This document shows, in pieces, positions 18,327 through 26,530 of a DNA stretch of 64,000 bases (positions are counted from its first letter, which is position 1; each line of letters opens with the position of its first letter). The notes under the pieces are model-generated. The model made no database searches. It was not told the DNA's origin and saw only the letters and a list, made by a program, of their open reading frames with translations. Source of the stretch: Hyphomicrobiales bacterium (GTDB taxonomy: Bacteria > Pseudomonadota > Alphaproteobacteria > Rhizobiales > Beijerinckiaceae); NCBI GenBank assembly GCA_900473415.1, contig UCLR01000036.1:62001-126000 (forward strand), read 5' to 3'. A program made the position numbers and the translations under genes.

Positions 18327-20972
18327 TCAGGCCAGTGCCCGCTCGGCGATATCGGCCACGTCCCGCGACAGGTTCGGCATGCGCGCGACCGTGCTCAGCG
18401 CTTCCCGCGCGAAGCGCTGGCGCCGGGGTTCCAGCATCCGCCAGCTCTTGAACGAACCGAGCAGACGCGAGGCGACCTGCGGGTTCGTTCGGTCGAGCGC
18501 GATGACGATGTCGGAGACGAAGGCGTAGCCCTCACCGTCTGGTCGGTTGAACTGGGTGAGGTTGGCCGCGAAGCCGCCGATCAGGGCCCTCACACGGTTG
18601 GGATTGCCGAGCGAGAACACCGGGTGCTCCATCAGCTTCTTGACCCGGTCGAGCGTGCCGGACTCGGGGATCAGCGCCTGCGCCATCAGCCATTTGTCGA
18701 GCACCAGCGGCTCGTTAGGATAGGCTTCGGCGAAGCGGGCGATCAGCACCTCCCGCCGGTCGCTCGGGATCAGCGTCATGGCGGCGAGCGCCGCCAGGCG
18801 ATCGGTCAGGTTGTCGGCCGCGCCGAACTGCTCCTCGCAGAGATCAGCGCCCTTGGCCGGAGCGGAGAGCGCGGCGAGGCCGAGCAATTCGTTGCGCAAT
18901 GCGCGCCGTCCGGCCGAGGCAGCATCGGGCCGATAGGGGCCGCTCGTTGCCAGTGCCGCGCTCAGGCCAGGCATATTGCCGAGGAGCGCCTTGCCGATGG
19001 CGCCGGCGAGGCTGCGATGGGCGGCAAAGATCGCCTCCGGATCGACGTCCTTGCCGATCTCGCGGGCGATGTCGGCCGGCGCCGGCAGGCGCAGGACCTG
19101 CGCCGCGAAGGCCGGATCGGCAAGGCCGTCGGCCTTCAGGAAGATGTCGAGCGCCACCCCAAGCGCCGCTGCGGTCGCGGCCAGCGGCTTCTGGTCCGCA
19201 TGCGGCTTGCCGGCCGCGACGAGGGCGCGCGTCGCGACGCTCTGCAGCGCCTGCCAGCGGTTGAAGGAATCGCTGTCGCTGGAGAACAGCCGCAGCAGAT
19301 CGGCGTCCGCGAGGTCGAGCTCCAGCCGGGCCGGGGCCGAGAAGCCGCGCAGCAGCGAGGGGATCGGCGCTTCCGGCACGTCCTCGAAGCTGAGCGAGAG
19401 CGAGGCGCCGTCCAGGACGACGAGGCCGTCCCCCGCATAGGCGTTGGAGGCTGTCTTCAGCGGCAGGTCGCCCTTCGCGCCGACGAGGCCGAGGCGGATC
19501 GGCAGCACGACCGGCTGCTTTTCCGGCTGGCCAGGAGTCGGGGGCGTGCTCTGCGCCAGATCGAGCGTGTAGCGCTTCGTGGTGGCGTCGTAGCGACCGG
19601 AGGCCACGATGGTCGGCGTGCCGGCCTGCTCGTACCAGCGCGCGAAATGGGAGAGGTCCTTGCCCGAGGCTTCCGCGAAGCAGGCCAGGAATTCCTCGAT
19701 CGTCGCGGCGGTGCCGTCGCAGCGCTCGAAATAGAGGTCCATGCCCTGCCGGAAGGCGTCGTCGCCGATCAGCACCTTGAGCATGCGGATCACCTCCGCG
19801 CCCTTCTCATAGACCGTCGGCGTGTAGAAGTTGTTGATTTCCTTGTAGGCGCGCGGCCGCACCGGATGGGCGAGGGGGCCTGCATCCTCCGAGAACTGGG
19901 TCGAGCGCAGGGTGCGCACATCGGCGATGCGCTTCACCGGCCGCGAGCGCTCATCGGAGGAGAATTCCTGGTCGCGGAAGACGGTCAGCCCTTCCTTGAG
20001 ACAGAGCTGGAACCAGTCGCGGCAGGTGATGCGGTTGCCGGTCCAGTTGTGGAAATACTCATGCGCGATGATCGCCTCGATCGAGGCGTAGTCGCCATCC
20101 GTCGCGGTCTGCGGATCGGCCAGGACGTATTTGTCGTTGAAGATGTTGAGGCCCTTGTTCTCCATCGCGCCCATGTTGAAGTCGGAGACGGCGACGACAT
20201 TGAACACGTCGAGATCGTAGTTGCGGCCGAAGACCTGCTCGTCCCATCGCATGCAGCGCACCAGCGAATCGAGTGCCCAGCCGGCACGCCCGGCCTTGCC
20301 CGGCTCGACATAGACGGCGAGCTCGACCTTGTGGCCATCGGCCGTGACGTAGTCCTGCCGGACATGGTCGAGCGCGCCGCCGACCAGTGCGAAGAGATAG
20401 GCGGGCTTGGGATGCGGATCATGCCAGACGGCGAAATGCCGGTCGCTGCCCGGCATCTCGCCGGCCGCGACGAGGTTGCCGTTCGAGAGCAGGACGGGCG
20501 CATCGGCCTTTTCCGCTTCCAGCCTCACCGTATAGACGCTCATCACGTCCGGTCGGTCGAGGAAATAGGTGATGCGGCGGAAGCCGTCGGCCTCGCATTG
20601 CGTGCAGTAGACGCGCGAGGAGCGATAGAGCCCCATCAGCTTGGTGTTGGCGGAGGGATCGACCTCGGTCTCGATGGTGAGCGTGAAGTCGTGGGGCGGC
20701 GGGTTCGGGATCGTCAGCGCCTGCGGCGTCGCCTCGTAGGCGGAAGCGTCGAGCGGCCGGCCGTCGATGCTGAGCGCCTTGAGCGCCAGCTCGTCGCCAT
20801 CGAGCACGAGGGGCGAGCCCGGCTTGCCGGCGGGGTTCGGCCGCAGGGCGAGAAGGGCGCGCACGCGGGTTTTCTGCGGATGCAGGCTGATGTCGAGATC
20901 GACCGTGTCGATCAGCCAGTTGGAAGGACGGTAGTCCTCGAGGCGGATCAGCGGAGCATCATCGTTGCGCAT
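18327..20972 (-). CDS. pepN: Aminopeptidase N (M1 family)
   Basis: PepN is a zinc aminopeptidase that trims N-terminal residues from peptides in the cytoplasm. The 881-residue protein has the M1 substrate-anchoring motif GAMENKGLNIF near residue 265. The zinc-binding HEYFHNW (HEXXH) lies near 300, with the third ligand Glu 19 residues on in LCLKEGLTVF. The C-terminal helical region is full length. ATG 20972 lies at the usual family start. It is followed closely on the same strand by nothing but the pleC upstream region, and the CDF transporter gene lies 68 bases upstream of its start. Confidence 0.96.
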   Translation of the reverse strand: MRNDDAPLIRLEDYRPSNWLIDTVDLDISLHPQKTRVRALLALRPNPAGKPGSPLVLDGDELALKALSIDGRPLDASAYEATPQALTIPNPPPHDFTLTIETEVDPSANTKLMGLYRSSRVYCTQCEADGFRRITYFLDRPDVMSVYTVRLEAEKADAPVLLSNGNLVAAGEMPGSDRHFAVWHDPHPKPAYLFALVGGALDHVRQDYVTADGHKVELAVYVEPGKAGRAGWALDSLVRCMRWDEQVFGRNYDLDVFNVVAVSDFNMGAMENKGLNIFNDKYVLADPQTATDGDYASIEAIIAHEYFHNWTGNRITCRDWFQLCLKEGLTVFRDQEFSSDERSRPVKRIADVRTLRSTQFSEDAGPLAHPVRPRAYKEINNFYTPTVYEKGAEVIRMLKVLIGDDAFRQGMDLYFERCDGTAATIEEFLACFAEASGKDLSHFARWYEQAGTPTIVASGRYDATTKRYTLDLAQSTPPTPGQPEKQPVVLPIRLGLVGAKGDLPLKTASNAYAGDGLVVLDGASLSLSFEDVPEAPIPSLLRGFSAPARLELDLADADLLRLFSSDSDSFNRWQALQSVATRALVAAGKPHADQKPLAATAAALGVALDIFLKADGLADPAFAAQVLRLPAPADIAREIGKDVDPEAIFAAHRSLAGAIGKALLGNMPGLSAALATSGPYRPDAASAGRRALRNELLGLAALSAPAKGADLCEEQFGAADNLTDRLAALAAMTLIPSDRREVLIARFAEAYPNEPLVLDKWLMAQALIPESGTLDRVKKLMEHPVFSLGNPNRVRALIGGFAANLTQFNRPDGEGYAFVSDIVIALDRTNPQVASRLLGSFKSWRMLEPRRQRFAREALSTVARMPNLSRDVADIAERALA

Positions 20973-21040
20973 GGAAACCCTGACGGTGGAGGCCTGTATT
21001 CGTTGTAGTCGCTCAGGGAGCGGCTCGGAACCCCGGCCCT

Positions 21041-22480
21041 TCAGGAAGCGATCGCCGGTTCAGCATGGCTGACCAGCCGGCAGACCTGCGGGCGGGCGAT
21101 CCGCACGGCCCGTTCGATCGCGTCGACCGCATCGTGCACGCAGGCGACGTTGAGCGCAGGATCGACGCGGCAATGATAGTTCACCACCAGCCCCTTGGCG
21201 GTCTGGCGCACGCGCACGCTGTGGATGTCGTGGATGGGGCCGCCGAGCTTGGCGGCCTCGCCCGCAAGTGCCTTGCCGATGTCTTCGACCGTTTCCCAGG
21301 CGGCGTTGTGGCCGCGGGGCAGGCCGGTCTCCATCGGCTCGATATGGGTCTCGACCTCGGTCTCGCCGCCGAACTCGGCCCTGATCGCGGTTTCGAGCCG
21401 CGTCGCGATCTCATGCGCCTCGCCCAGCGGCAGATCGGCATCGACCTCCATGTCGAGGCTGACGGAGAGCTTGTCGCCGATCGAGTGTACCGTGACGTGA
21501 TGCACCGGGATCTTGAGCTTGAGCGCGATCAGCAGCACCCGCTCCAGCGCGGTCTCGTCGTCGACCGCGACGGGATCGGCCGTGATGGTGATGTCGGCGC
21601 CGGGCTCGGCTCTGAGCAGGGCGGCCCCCAACTCGGCCTTGATCGCGGTGACGCGTTCAAGCGGCAACGTCCGCGAGACGCTGATGCCGAGCTCGCCATG
21701 GACGTGTCCGCCGGCCGGCCGAATCCTGAGCCAGTTGATTCCGACCACGCCGGGCACCGCCTCGGTGGCTTCGCGCAGCCTCTCGCTCACGCCCCGCGGC
21801 GCGGTGTCCATCAGCGTGTCGAGCACGCGCCGGGCCAGTCGGAAGGCCGAGAAGGCCGTGTAGGCGGCGATGGCGAAGGCAGCGATGGTGTCGGCGCGTT
21901 CAAAACCCTTCCAGACGCCGATCAGCCCGAGAAGAACCAGCGCCGAGCCGACGAAGTCCGCCGAGAAATGCGTGGCCTCCCCGGCCAGCGCCTCGCTGCC
22001 GGTCTTCTTGGCGACCTTGGTGAGCGAACGCCAGCGGATGGCGTCCACGGTCATCGAGAGCAGCATGACGCCGATGACGATCGGGGTAACCTGGACATGC
22101 TCGCTGACGCTGTTCCAGAGCCGGTTACCCGCCTCCCACAGGATCGCGCCTGCCAGCGTGAACAGGATCGCTGTCTCGACCAGCGCGGCCAGCGACTCGA
22201 CCTTGCCGTGGCCGTAATGGTGCTTTTCGTCGGCCGGCTTGTCGGATGCCTGCACCGCGAACCAGGTGAAAAGCGTCGAGCCGACATCGACGAGCCCCTG
22301 CAGCGCGTCGGTCAGCAGCGCGAGCGAGCCGGACATGATCGCGCCCAGCATCTTGGCCGCAGTCAGCAGGATCGTCGCCATCACAGAAATGATGGCGGCG
22401 CGCTGCTTGATGCTGGCAATCTCGGCGGGCGTGGCGCGCCTGTTCGGCGTAGTCACGGGCCCGTCTTGCGTTGCGGTCAT
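21041..22480 (-). CDS. Cation diffusion facilitator transporter with long C-terminal domain
   Basis: This 479-residue inner-membrane protein exports divalent metals (Zn, Fe, Mn or similar) by proton exchange. The N-terminal CDF domain has about six TM helices. Metal-site residues are SGSLALLTDALQGLVD in TM2 and HFSADFVGSALVLLG in TM5, the HxxxD signature. The loop HHYGHGKVESLAALVET is typical. The cytoplasmic part runs for about 260 residues, far longer than the usual 90, and appears to hold at least two tandem ferredoxin-like dimerisation domains (GINWLRIRPAGGHVHGEL, then PVHHVTVHSIGDKLSVSL, then DIHSVRVRQTAKGLVV). ATG 22480 has AGGACGAG upstream. Confidence 0.88.
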   Translation of the reverse strand: MTATQDGPVTTPNRRATPAEIASIKQRAAIISVMATILLTAAKMLGAIMSGSLALLTDALQGLVDVGSTLFTWFAVQASDKPADEKHHYGHGKVESLAALVETAILFTLAGAILWEAGNRLWNSVSEHVQVTPIVIGVMLLSMTVDAIRWRSLTKVAKKTGSEALAGEATHFSADFVGSALVLLGLIGVWKGFERADTIAAFAIAAYTAFSAFRLARRVLDTLMDTAPRGVSERLREATEAVPGVVGINWLRIRPAGGHVHGELGISVSRTLPLERVTAIKAELGAALLRAEPGADITITADPVAVDDETALERVLLIALKLKIPVHHVTVHSIGDKLSVSLDMEVDADLPLGEAHEIATRLETAIRAEFGGETEVETHIEPMETGLPRGHNAAWETVEDIGKALAGEAAKLGGPIHDIHSVRVRQTAKGLVVNYHCRVDPALNVACVHDAVDAIERAVRIARPQVCRLVSHAEPAIAS

Positions 22481-22568
22481 GGCTCGTCCTGCATGTCTCT
22501 CTTGGAACGACGCTCTTGCCTGATTTAAGTGACGGATCAACCCTGTCACCGCTCAACGAGGATTTGCG

Positions 22569-23018
22569 ATGCGTTATCTCCACACCATGGTGCGCGTGAC
22601 CGACCTGGATCAGGCGCTGGATTTCTACGTCAACAAGTTCGGGCTGGTCGAAACCCGCCGGATCGAGAACGAGAAGGGCCGGTTCACGCTGGTCTTCCTT
22701 GCGGCGTCCGACGATCTCGACGCGGCCCGTGCCGGCGGCGGTCGCGGTCGTCCGACGCTGGAGCTGACCTATAACTGGGACCCGGAAAACTACACCGGCG
22801 GGCGCAATTTTGGCCATCTCGCCTATGAGGTCGACGATATCTACGCGACCTGCGAGAAGCTGATGAAGGCCGGCATCACCATCAACCGCCCGCCGCGCGA
22901 CGGCAACATGGCCTTCGTCCGCTCGCCCGACAACATCTCGATCGAGCTGCTCCAGAAGGGCGAGGCGAAGGCCCCGGCGGAGCCGTGGCTGAGCATGCCG
23001 AACACGGGCGTCTGGTGA
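22569..23018 (+). CDS. gloA: Lactoylglutathione lyase (glyoxalase I)
   Basis: GloA converts the glutathione hemithioacetal of methylglyoxal to lactoylglutathione. The 149-residue protein has two beta-alpha-beta-beta-beta modules. The metal ligands expected for the family are visible: His in LHTMVRV, Glu in LELTYNW, His in NFGHLAYEV and Glu in SIELLQ. The last 15 residues extend slightly past the E. coli length. GTGA overlap links its stop to the start of the kinase gene downstream. It is divergent from the CDF transporter gene. Confidence 0.94.
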   Translation: MRYLHTMVRVTDLDQALDFYVNKFGLVETRRIENEKGRFTLVFLAASDDLDAARAGGGRGRPTLELTYNWDPENYTGGRNFGHLAYEVDDIYATCEKLMKAGITINRPPRDGNMAFVRSPDNISIELLQKGEAKAPAEPWLSMPNTGVW

Positions 23019-23923
23019 GCGCAATCCGCCCCGGCGTCTTCTGCCTCGGCATCGCCACGCTCGACTATGTCTACAGCGTCGAGACCATGCCGACGCGCGG
23101 CGAGAAATACCGCTCGCGCGCTCTCGCCGTGGTCGGCGGCGGCTGCGCCGGCAATGCCTCGGTCGCCATCGCCCGACTCGGTGGCGCCTGCTGGCTGGCG
23201 ACGCGGCTCGCGGATGACCTCCCCGGCAACGAGATCGTCGCCGAGCTGAACGCCGAGGGCGTCGATACGCGCTTCGCCCGCCGCGTCGAGGGGCGTCGCT
23301 CGCCCGTCTCTGCCATCGTCGTCGATGCGCAGGGCGAGCGCATGGTGATCTCCTATTCCGACCCGGCGATGCCGGAGGATACGGACTGGCTGCCGACGAG
23401 CCTGCCGGAAGGGGCGGGCTCGGTGCTCGCCGATACGCGCTGGGGCGGGGGGGCGCTTGCGGCCCTGAAGCTCGCCCGTGCCGCCGGCGTTCCCGGTGTG
23501 CTCGATGGTGATCGCAGGCCGCCCCATCCCGACCTTGTCGGGACAGCCAGCCATGTCGCCTTCAGCCAGCAGGCGCTGGCCGAAATCTCCGGCGAGGAGG
23601 ATCCCCGCATCGGCCTCGCCAAGGTCGCCGCCGGCGTCTCCACCTGGCTGGCCGTGACGCTCGGCAAGGAGGGCGTGCTCTATATCGAGGGCGGGGAGGT
23701 GCGGCATATCCCCGCCTTTCCGGTCGAGGCGGTGGATACGCTTGGCGCCGGTGATGTCTGGCACGGCGCCTTCGCGCTCGCTCTGGCCGAGGGGCAGGGC
23801 GAGGTGGAGGCAATTCGTTTTGCTTCCGCCGCCGCAGCGATCAAGTGCACCCGCTTCGGCGGCCGCAGCGGCACGCCCGGCCGCGACGAGGTCGAGCGCT
23901 TCCTCTCCGAGGCCGGTCGCTAG
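23015..23923 (+). CDS. PfkB-family carbohydrate kinase
   Basis: This 302-residue protein is a ribokinase-fold sugar kinase. The N-terminal glycine motif [17 protein letters not shown] lies near residues 43-60, and the C-terminal signature [15 protein letters not shown], with the catalytic Asp, lies near 245. The substrate cannot be told from the sequence. GTG 23015 was chosen because it overlaps the gloA stop (GTGA), showing translational coupling. Its TAG stop touches the start of an interspersed repeat. Confidence 0.88.
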   Translation: MSAIRPGVFCLGIATLDYVYSVETMPTRGEKYRSRALAVVGGGCAGNASVAIARLGGACWLATRLADDLPGNEIVAELNAEGVDTRFARRVEGRRSPVSAIVVDAQGERMVISYSDPAMPEDTDWLPTSLPEGAGSVLADTRWGGGALAALKLARAAGVPGVLDGDRRPPHPDLVGTASHVAFSQQALAEISGEEDPRIGLAKVAAGVSTWLAVTLGKEGVLYIEGGEVRHIPAFPVEAVDTLGAGDVWHGAFALALAEGQGEVEAIRFASAAAAIKCTRFGGRSGTPGRDEVERFLSEAGR

Positions 23924-24025
23924 CGCATTTTCGAGCGAAGTGGGCACCGGTTCGCATGAAGAAAATGCGATAAAACAAAGGCCTAGAGCGCGTCCGCGAT
24001 TCGGAGGAACGCGGACGCGCTCTAG
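23923..24025. repeat. Composite palindromic repeat, family A copy 3 (best preserved)
   Basis: The first half runs from GCGCATTTTCGAGCGAAG through CACCGGTTCGC to GAAGAAAATGCGATAAAAC and has inverted ends. The second half is a perfect 16-bp inverted repeat, CTAGAGCGCGTCCGCG at 23983 and its complement at 24010, with an 11-base loop. The second hairpin may also end transcription of the gloA-pfkB unit. Confidence 0.8.
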
Positions 24026-24124
24026 CTTCATCCTGGGGCAGGGCCCGGCGTCGCGTGTCCGTCACGCGCGTCGGGCATCTGATCGGCTGCGCATTGCGCA
24101 TCGCACCAATTCCAGGAGAGCATC

Positions 24125-24457
24125 ATGCTGCCGATCCAGGGCCTGAAATGCATCTACGACACCAATGGGCGCGGCTGGTCGATCGAGCTCGTCCTCAAGG
24201 CAGAGGGCGAGGACGCGGTGCGACGCTTCGACGTTGACGGCCCTGACGATGCCGAAATGCTGATCGAGGCCTTCGAGGATTCGTCCGCCAGCGTCTTCGA
24301 TCCGGAAACCGGAGAGATCATTTTCGGTTACGAGTATCTGGACCTCGATGCCGAGGAATACGAAGCTTCCGAGGAAGAGGACGGGGAGTCCGCCGAGGAC
24401 GAGGAGCATGACGAGGATAGCGAGGATTCCGGCAAGGTCGAGAAAATGTCCTCCTGA
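24125..24457 (+). CDS. Small acidic protein of unknown function
   Basis: This 110-residue protein has a folded-looking N-terminal part (MLPIQGLKCIYDTNGRGWSI to IIFGYEYLDL) and an extremely acidic tail made almost only of Glu, Asp and Ser (about residues 78-100). AGGAG lies nine bases before ATG 24125. There is no signal peptide or TM helix. I do not recognise the family; the tail may bind cations or basic partners. It stands alone between a repeat and the DUF1003 gene. Confidence 0.65.
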   Translation: MLPIQGLKCIYDTNGRGWSIELVLKAEGEDAVRRFDVDGPDDAEMLIEAFEDSSASVFDPETGEIIFGYEYLDLDAEEYEASEEEDGESAEDEEHDEDSEDSGKVEKMSS

Positions 24458-24466
24458 CAGGGTATC

Positions 24467-24489
24467 GCCCTGCGGCGCGTGCGCAGGGC
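24467..24489 (+). terminator. Possible terminator hairpin
   Basis: GCCCTGCG at 24467 and CGCAGGGC at 24482 form an 8-bp perfect stem after the acidic protein gene. A second hairpin (GCCCGGT with ACCGGGC) follows near 24508-24536 and is trailed by CTTTCGTTCT. Neither has a full T-run. Confidence 0.45.
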
Positions 24490-24626
24490 TGCCTGATGAC
24501 GAGATGAGCCCGGTGGAGCGAGAGCTTCGACCGGGCGCTTTCGTTCTGGAGTGGGGAAGAGCTTCAGACTGGTAACGGCGCGACCGCGGGCGCATCCTGC
24601 CGCCGCGAGGAGATGACGGGCAAAAC

Positions 24627-25532
24627 ATGACGACGAAGGACGAGGATCCCACCACGATCGCGCCGGCGTTTCCGGAGCTGCCCATCCTCGCGGAGGCGCG
24701 CCCGCCCGCCGCCGCCGCCGCTAGCAAGAAGCGCGGCGTCTGCGCTATCAGCGGGCAGGAGATGGCCCGCAAGAATCTGATCGAGATCGGCACGCTGCGC
24801 CCGGCGCTGGCCGACCATATCCGCGCCGACTTCCCCGATCTGCCCGACCACGCACTGATCAGTCTCAAGGAGCTGGCGCGCTACCGGACGCGCTATGTCG
24901 AGGAGATCCTGCGCGAGGAGCACGGCGAATACTCCGACCTCGACCGCGAGGTCGCCGAAAGCATCGCCCGGCAGGAGACCATCGCCGAGAACGTCGAAGA
25001 CGATTTCGAGGAGCATCGCACGCTGGGCGAGCGCCTCTCCGACAATCTCGCCCGCTTCGGTGGCTCCTGGGCCTTCCTGATCAGCTTCGCGCTGGTGCTG
25101 GTGGTCTGGATGGCGATCAACGTCGCGCTGGGCGAGGGCAAGGCTTTCGACGTCTATCCCTTCATCCTGCTCAACCTCGTGCTGTCATGCCTCGCGGCCG
25201 TGCAGGCACCGATCATCATGATGAGCCAGAGGCGCCAGGAGACGAAGGATCGGCTGCGTTCGCTCAACGACTATCAGGTCAACCTCAAGGCCGAACTGGA
25301 GATCCGGCATCTGCACGAGAAGATGGACCATCTGATCATGCGGCAATGGCAGCGCCTCGCCGAGATCCAGCAGGTCCAGCTCGAGATGCTGCAGGAGGCA
25401 CAGCTTCCCAAGGCGAAGCTGAAGAGGCGCAAGAAGCCGGCGGCCAAGAAGAAGCGCGCGGTGACGGCTGAGACGGTCGCCGCCACGGTACCCGAAGCAA
25501 CGCAGCCGGAGACGCCGAAGCCGGAGGCGTAG
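24627..25532 (+). CDS. DUF1003 membrane protein
   Basis: This 301-residue protein has the DUF1003 layout. A cytoplasmic N-terminal region holds GVCAISGQEMARKNLIEIGTL. Two TM helices lie near 147-170 (WAFLISFALVLVVWMAINVAL) and 178-200 (YPFILLNLVLSCLAAVQAPI). MMSQRRQETKDR and a long helical segment rich in charged residues follow. A Lys/Ala/Pro-rich tail ends the protein. A cysteine sits in the conserved GVCAISG motif. The function of the family is unknown. Confidence 0.85.
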   Translation: MTTKDEDPTTIAPAFPELPILAEARPPAAAAASKKRGVCAISGQEMARKNLIEIGTLRPALADHIRADFPDLPDHALISLKELARYRTRYVEEILREEHGEYSDLDREVAESIARQETIAENVEDDFEEHRTLGERLSDNLARFGGSWAFLISFALVLVVWMAINVALGEGKAFDVYPFILLNLVLSCLAAVQAPIIMMSQRRQETKDRLRSLNDYQVNLKAELEIRHLHEKMDHLIMRQWQRLAEIQQVQLEMLQEAQLPKAKLKRRKKPAAKKKRAVTAETVAATVPEATQPETPKPEA

Positions 25533-25644
25533 GCGGGGCGGGAGCGTCATCGAGCCCGGTAGCACCACCGCCGCTTTGTGCTACTAAGCTGCCATCGGGC
25601 CTTCGAGCCTTGCCGCTCCGGCCCCTGCCATGGGATCATCGCAC

Positions 25645-26352
25645 ATGCTTCGCGCCACTTCCGTCGTTCGCAAGGCTGCTGTCCGCGCCGAGCGCGTCGT
25701 CGATACGCTCAGCCTCGGCCATCAGGATCGCCGCCGTAGCGCCTTGTCGGTGAAGGCGGCGGGCGGCCTGGAGTTCGCGATCGATCTCGACAAGCCCACG
25801 GTGCTCAACGATGGCGACGCGCTGAAGCTGGAAGACGGCCGGCTGGTGCGGGTCAAGGCTGCGCCGGAGAGCCTGCTGGAGGTTCGCGCCGAGAATCCGC
25901 TGCGGCTGGTGCGCCTCGCCTGGCATCTCGGCGGCAACCACGTCCCGGCCGAGATGACGGCCGACGCGCTCTACGTCGTCAACGTCCCCTCCGTCGTTGA
26001 GCTGGTGCGCGGACAGGGCTGCGCCATGGCTCCCGTCGAGCGCCCGTTCCAGCCGGAGCCCGAGGTGCATCACCACCATCACGGCGACGACTGCGGCTGC
26101 GGCCATGATCACCACGATCACGACCATGGCCATCATCACGGCCATGAGCACCACGCGCACGAACACCACGATCATGACCATGCTCATGGTCATGAGCACG
26201 CCCATCCGCATGAGCATCATCACCACGCCCATGGCGAGGGCTGCGGCTGCGGTCATGACCACGCCCATGACGACCATGCCCATGGCCATCACGACCATAG
26301 CCACGGCCACGGTGCCGCGCAGGGCCACAAGGGCCATTCGCACGATCACTGA
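25645..26352 (+). CDS. ureE: UreE-like nickel metallochaperone with very His-rich tail
   Basis: UreE delivers nickel to urease. The first ~140 residues show the UreE peptide-binding and metal-binding domains (LSVKAAGGLEFAIDLDKP, LRLVRLAWHLGGNHVPAEM); the His in GGNHVP is the conserved interface metal ligand. The last ~95 residues contain about 45 histidines mixed with Asp, Gly and Glu, plus two DCGCG/GCGCG cysteine motifs, far more than usual. ATG 25645 is the family-like start; ATG 25630, in frame five codons earlier, is possible. No other urease gene is in the window, so it could instead serve another nickel or zinc enzyme or act as a metal store. Confidence 0.85.
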   Translation: MLRATSVVRKAAVRAERVVDTLSLGHQDRRRSALSVKAAGGLEFAIDLDKPTVLNDGDALKLEDGRLVRVKAAPESLLEVRAENPLRLVRLAWHLGGNHVPAEMTADALYVVNVPSVVELVRGQGCAMAPVERPFQPEPEVHHHHHGDDCGCGHDHHDHDHGHHHGHEHHAHEHHDHDHAHGHEHAHPHEHHHHAHGEGCGCGHDHAHDDHAHGHHDHSHGHGAAQGHKGHSHDH

Positions 26353-26380
26353 GATTGGGGACGGGACTGCGGAACCGCCG

Positions 26381-26424
26381 CGTCATTCCGGGGCTTCGCG
26401 ATAGCTGAGAACCCGGAACGCATG
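26381..26424. repeat. Palindromic repeat, family B copy 2 (degenerate)
   Basis: CGTCATTCCGGGGCTTCGCG at 26381 and CCCGGAACGCATGA at 26411 form an imperfect inverted repeat. The CGTCATTC start and ATGA end match copies 1 and 3. Confidence 0.5.
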
Positions 26425-26441
26425 ACCGCCACAGAATGCAA

Positions 26442-26475
26442 AAAGGGGCGGCATCACTGCCGCCCCTTTCTTATA
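26442..26475. terminator. Bidirectional terminator between ureE and uxuA
   Basis: AAAGGGGCGGCA at 26442 and TGCCGCCCCTTT at 26458 form a perfect 12-bp stem with a TCAC loop. T-rich sequence (CTTATAT) follows on the plus strand and an A-run precedes on the other side, so it suits both convergent genes. Confidence 0.9.
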
Positions 26476-26530
26476 TCTCGTGTTCATGGCTTCCGGCCTC
26501 AGGCCTGCCGCGGAATGACGGCGACGGCGA

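Noticed and set aside
18315..21008. An 897-codon open frame opposite pepN
   Set aside because: The minus strand encodes a complete M1 aminopeptidase with GAMEN and HEXXH motifs; the opposite frame is a shadow.
25997..26404. Alternative frames over the His-rich end of ureE
   Set aside because: Repetitive CAT/CAC codons give repetitive Thr/Met or Val/Met products in the other frames; only the UreE frame continues a real domain.
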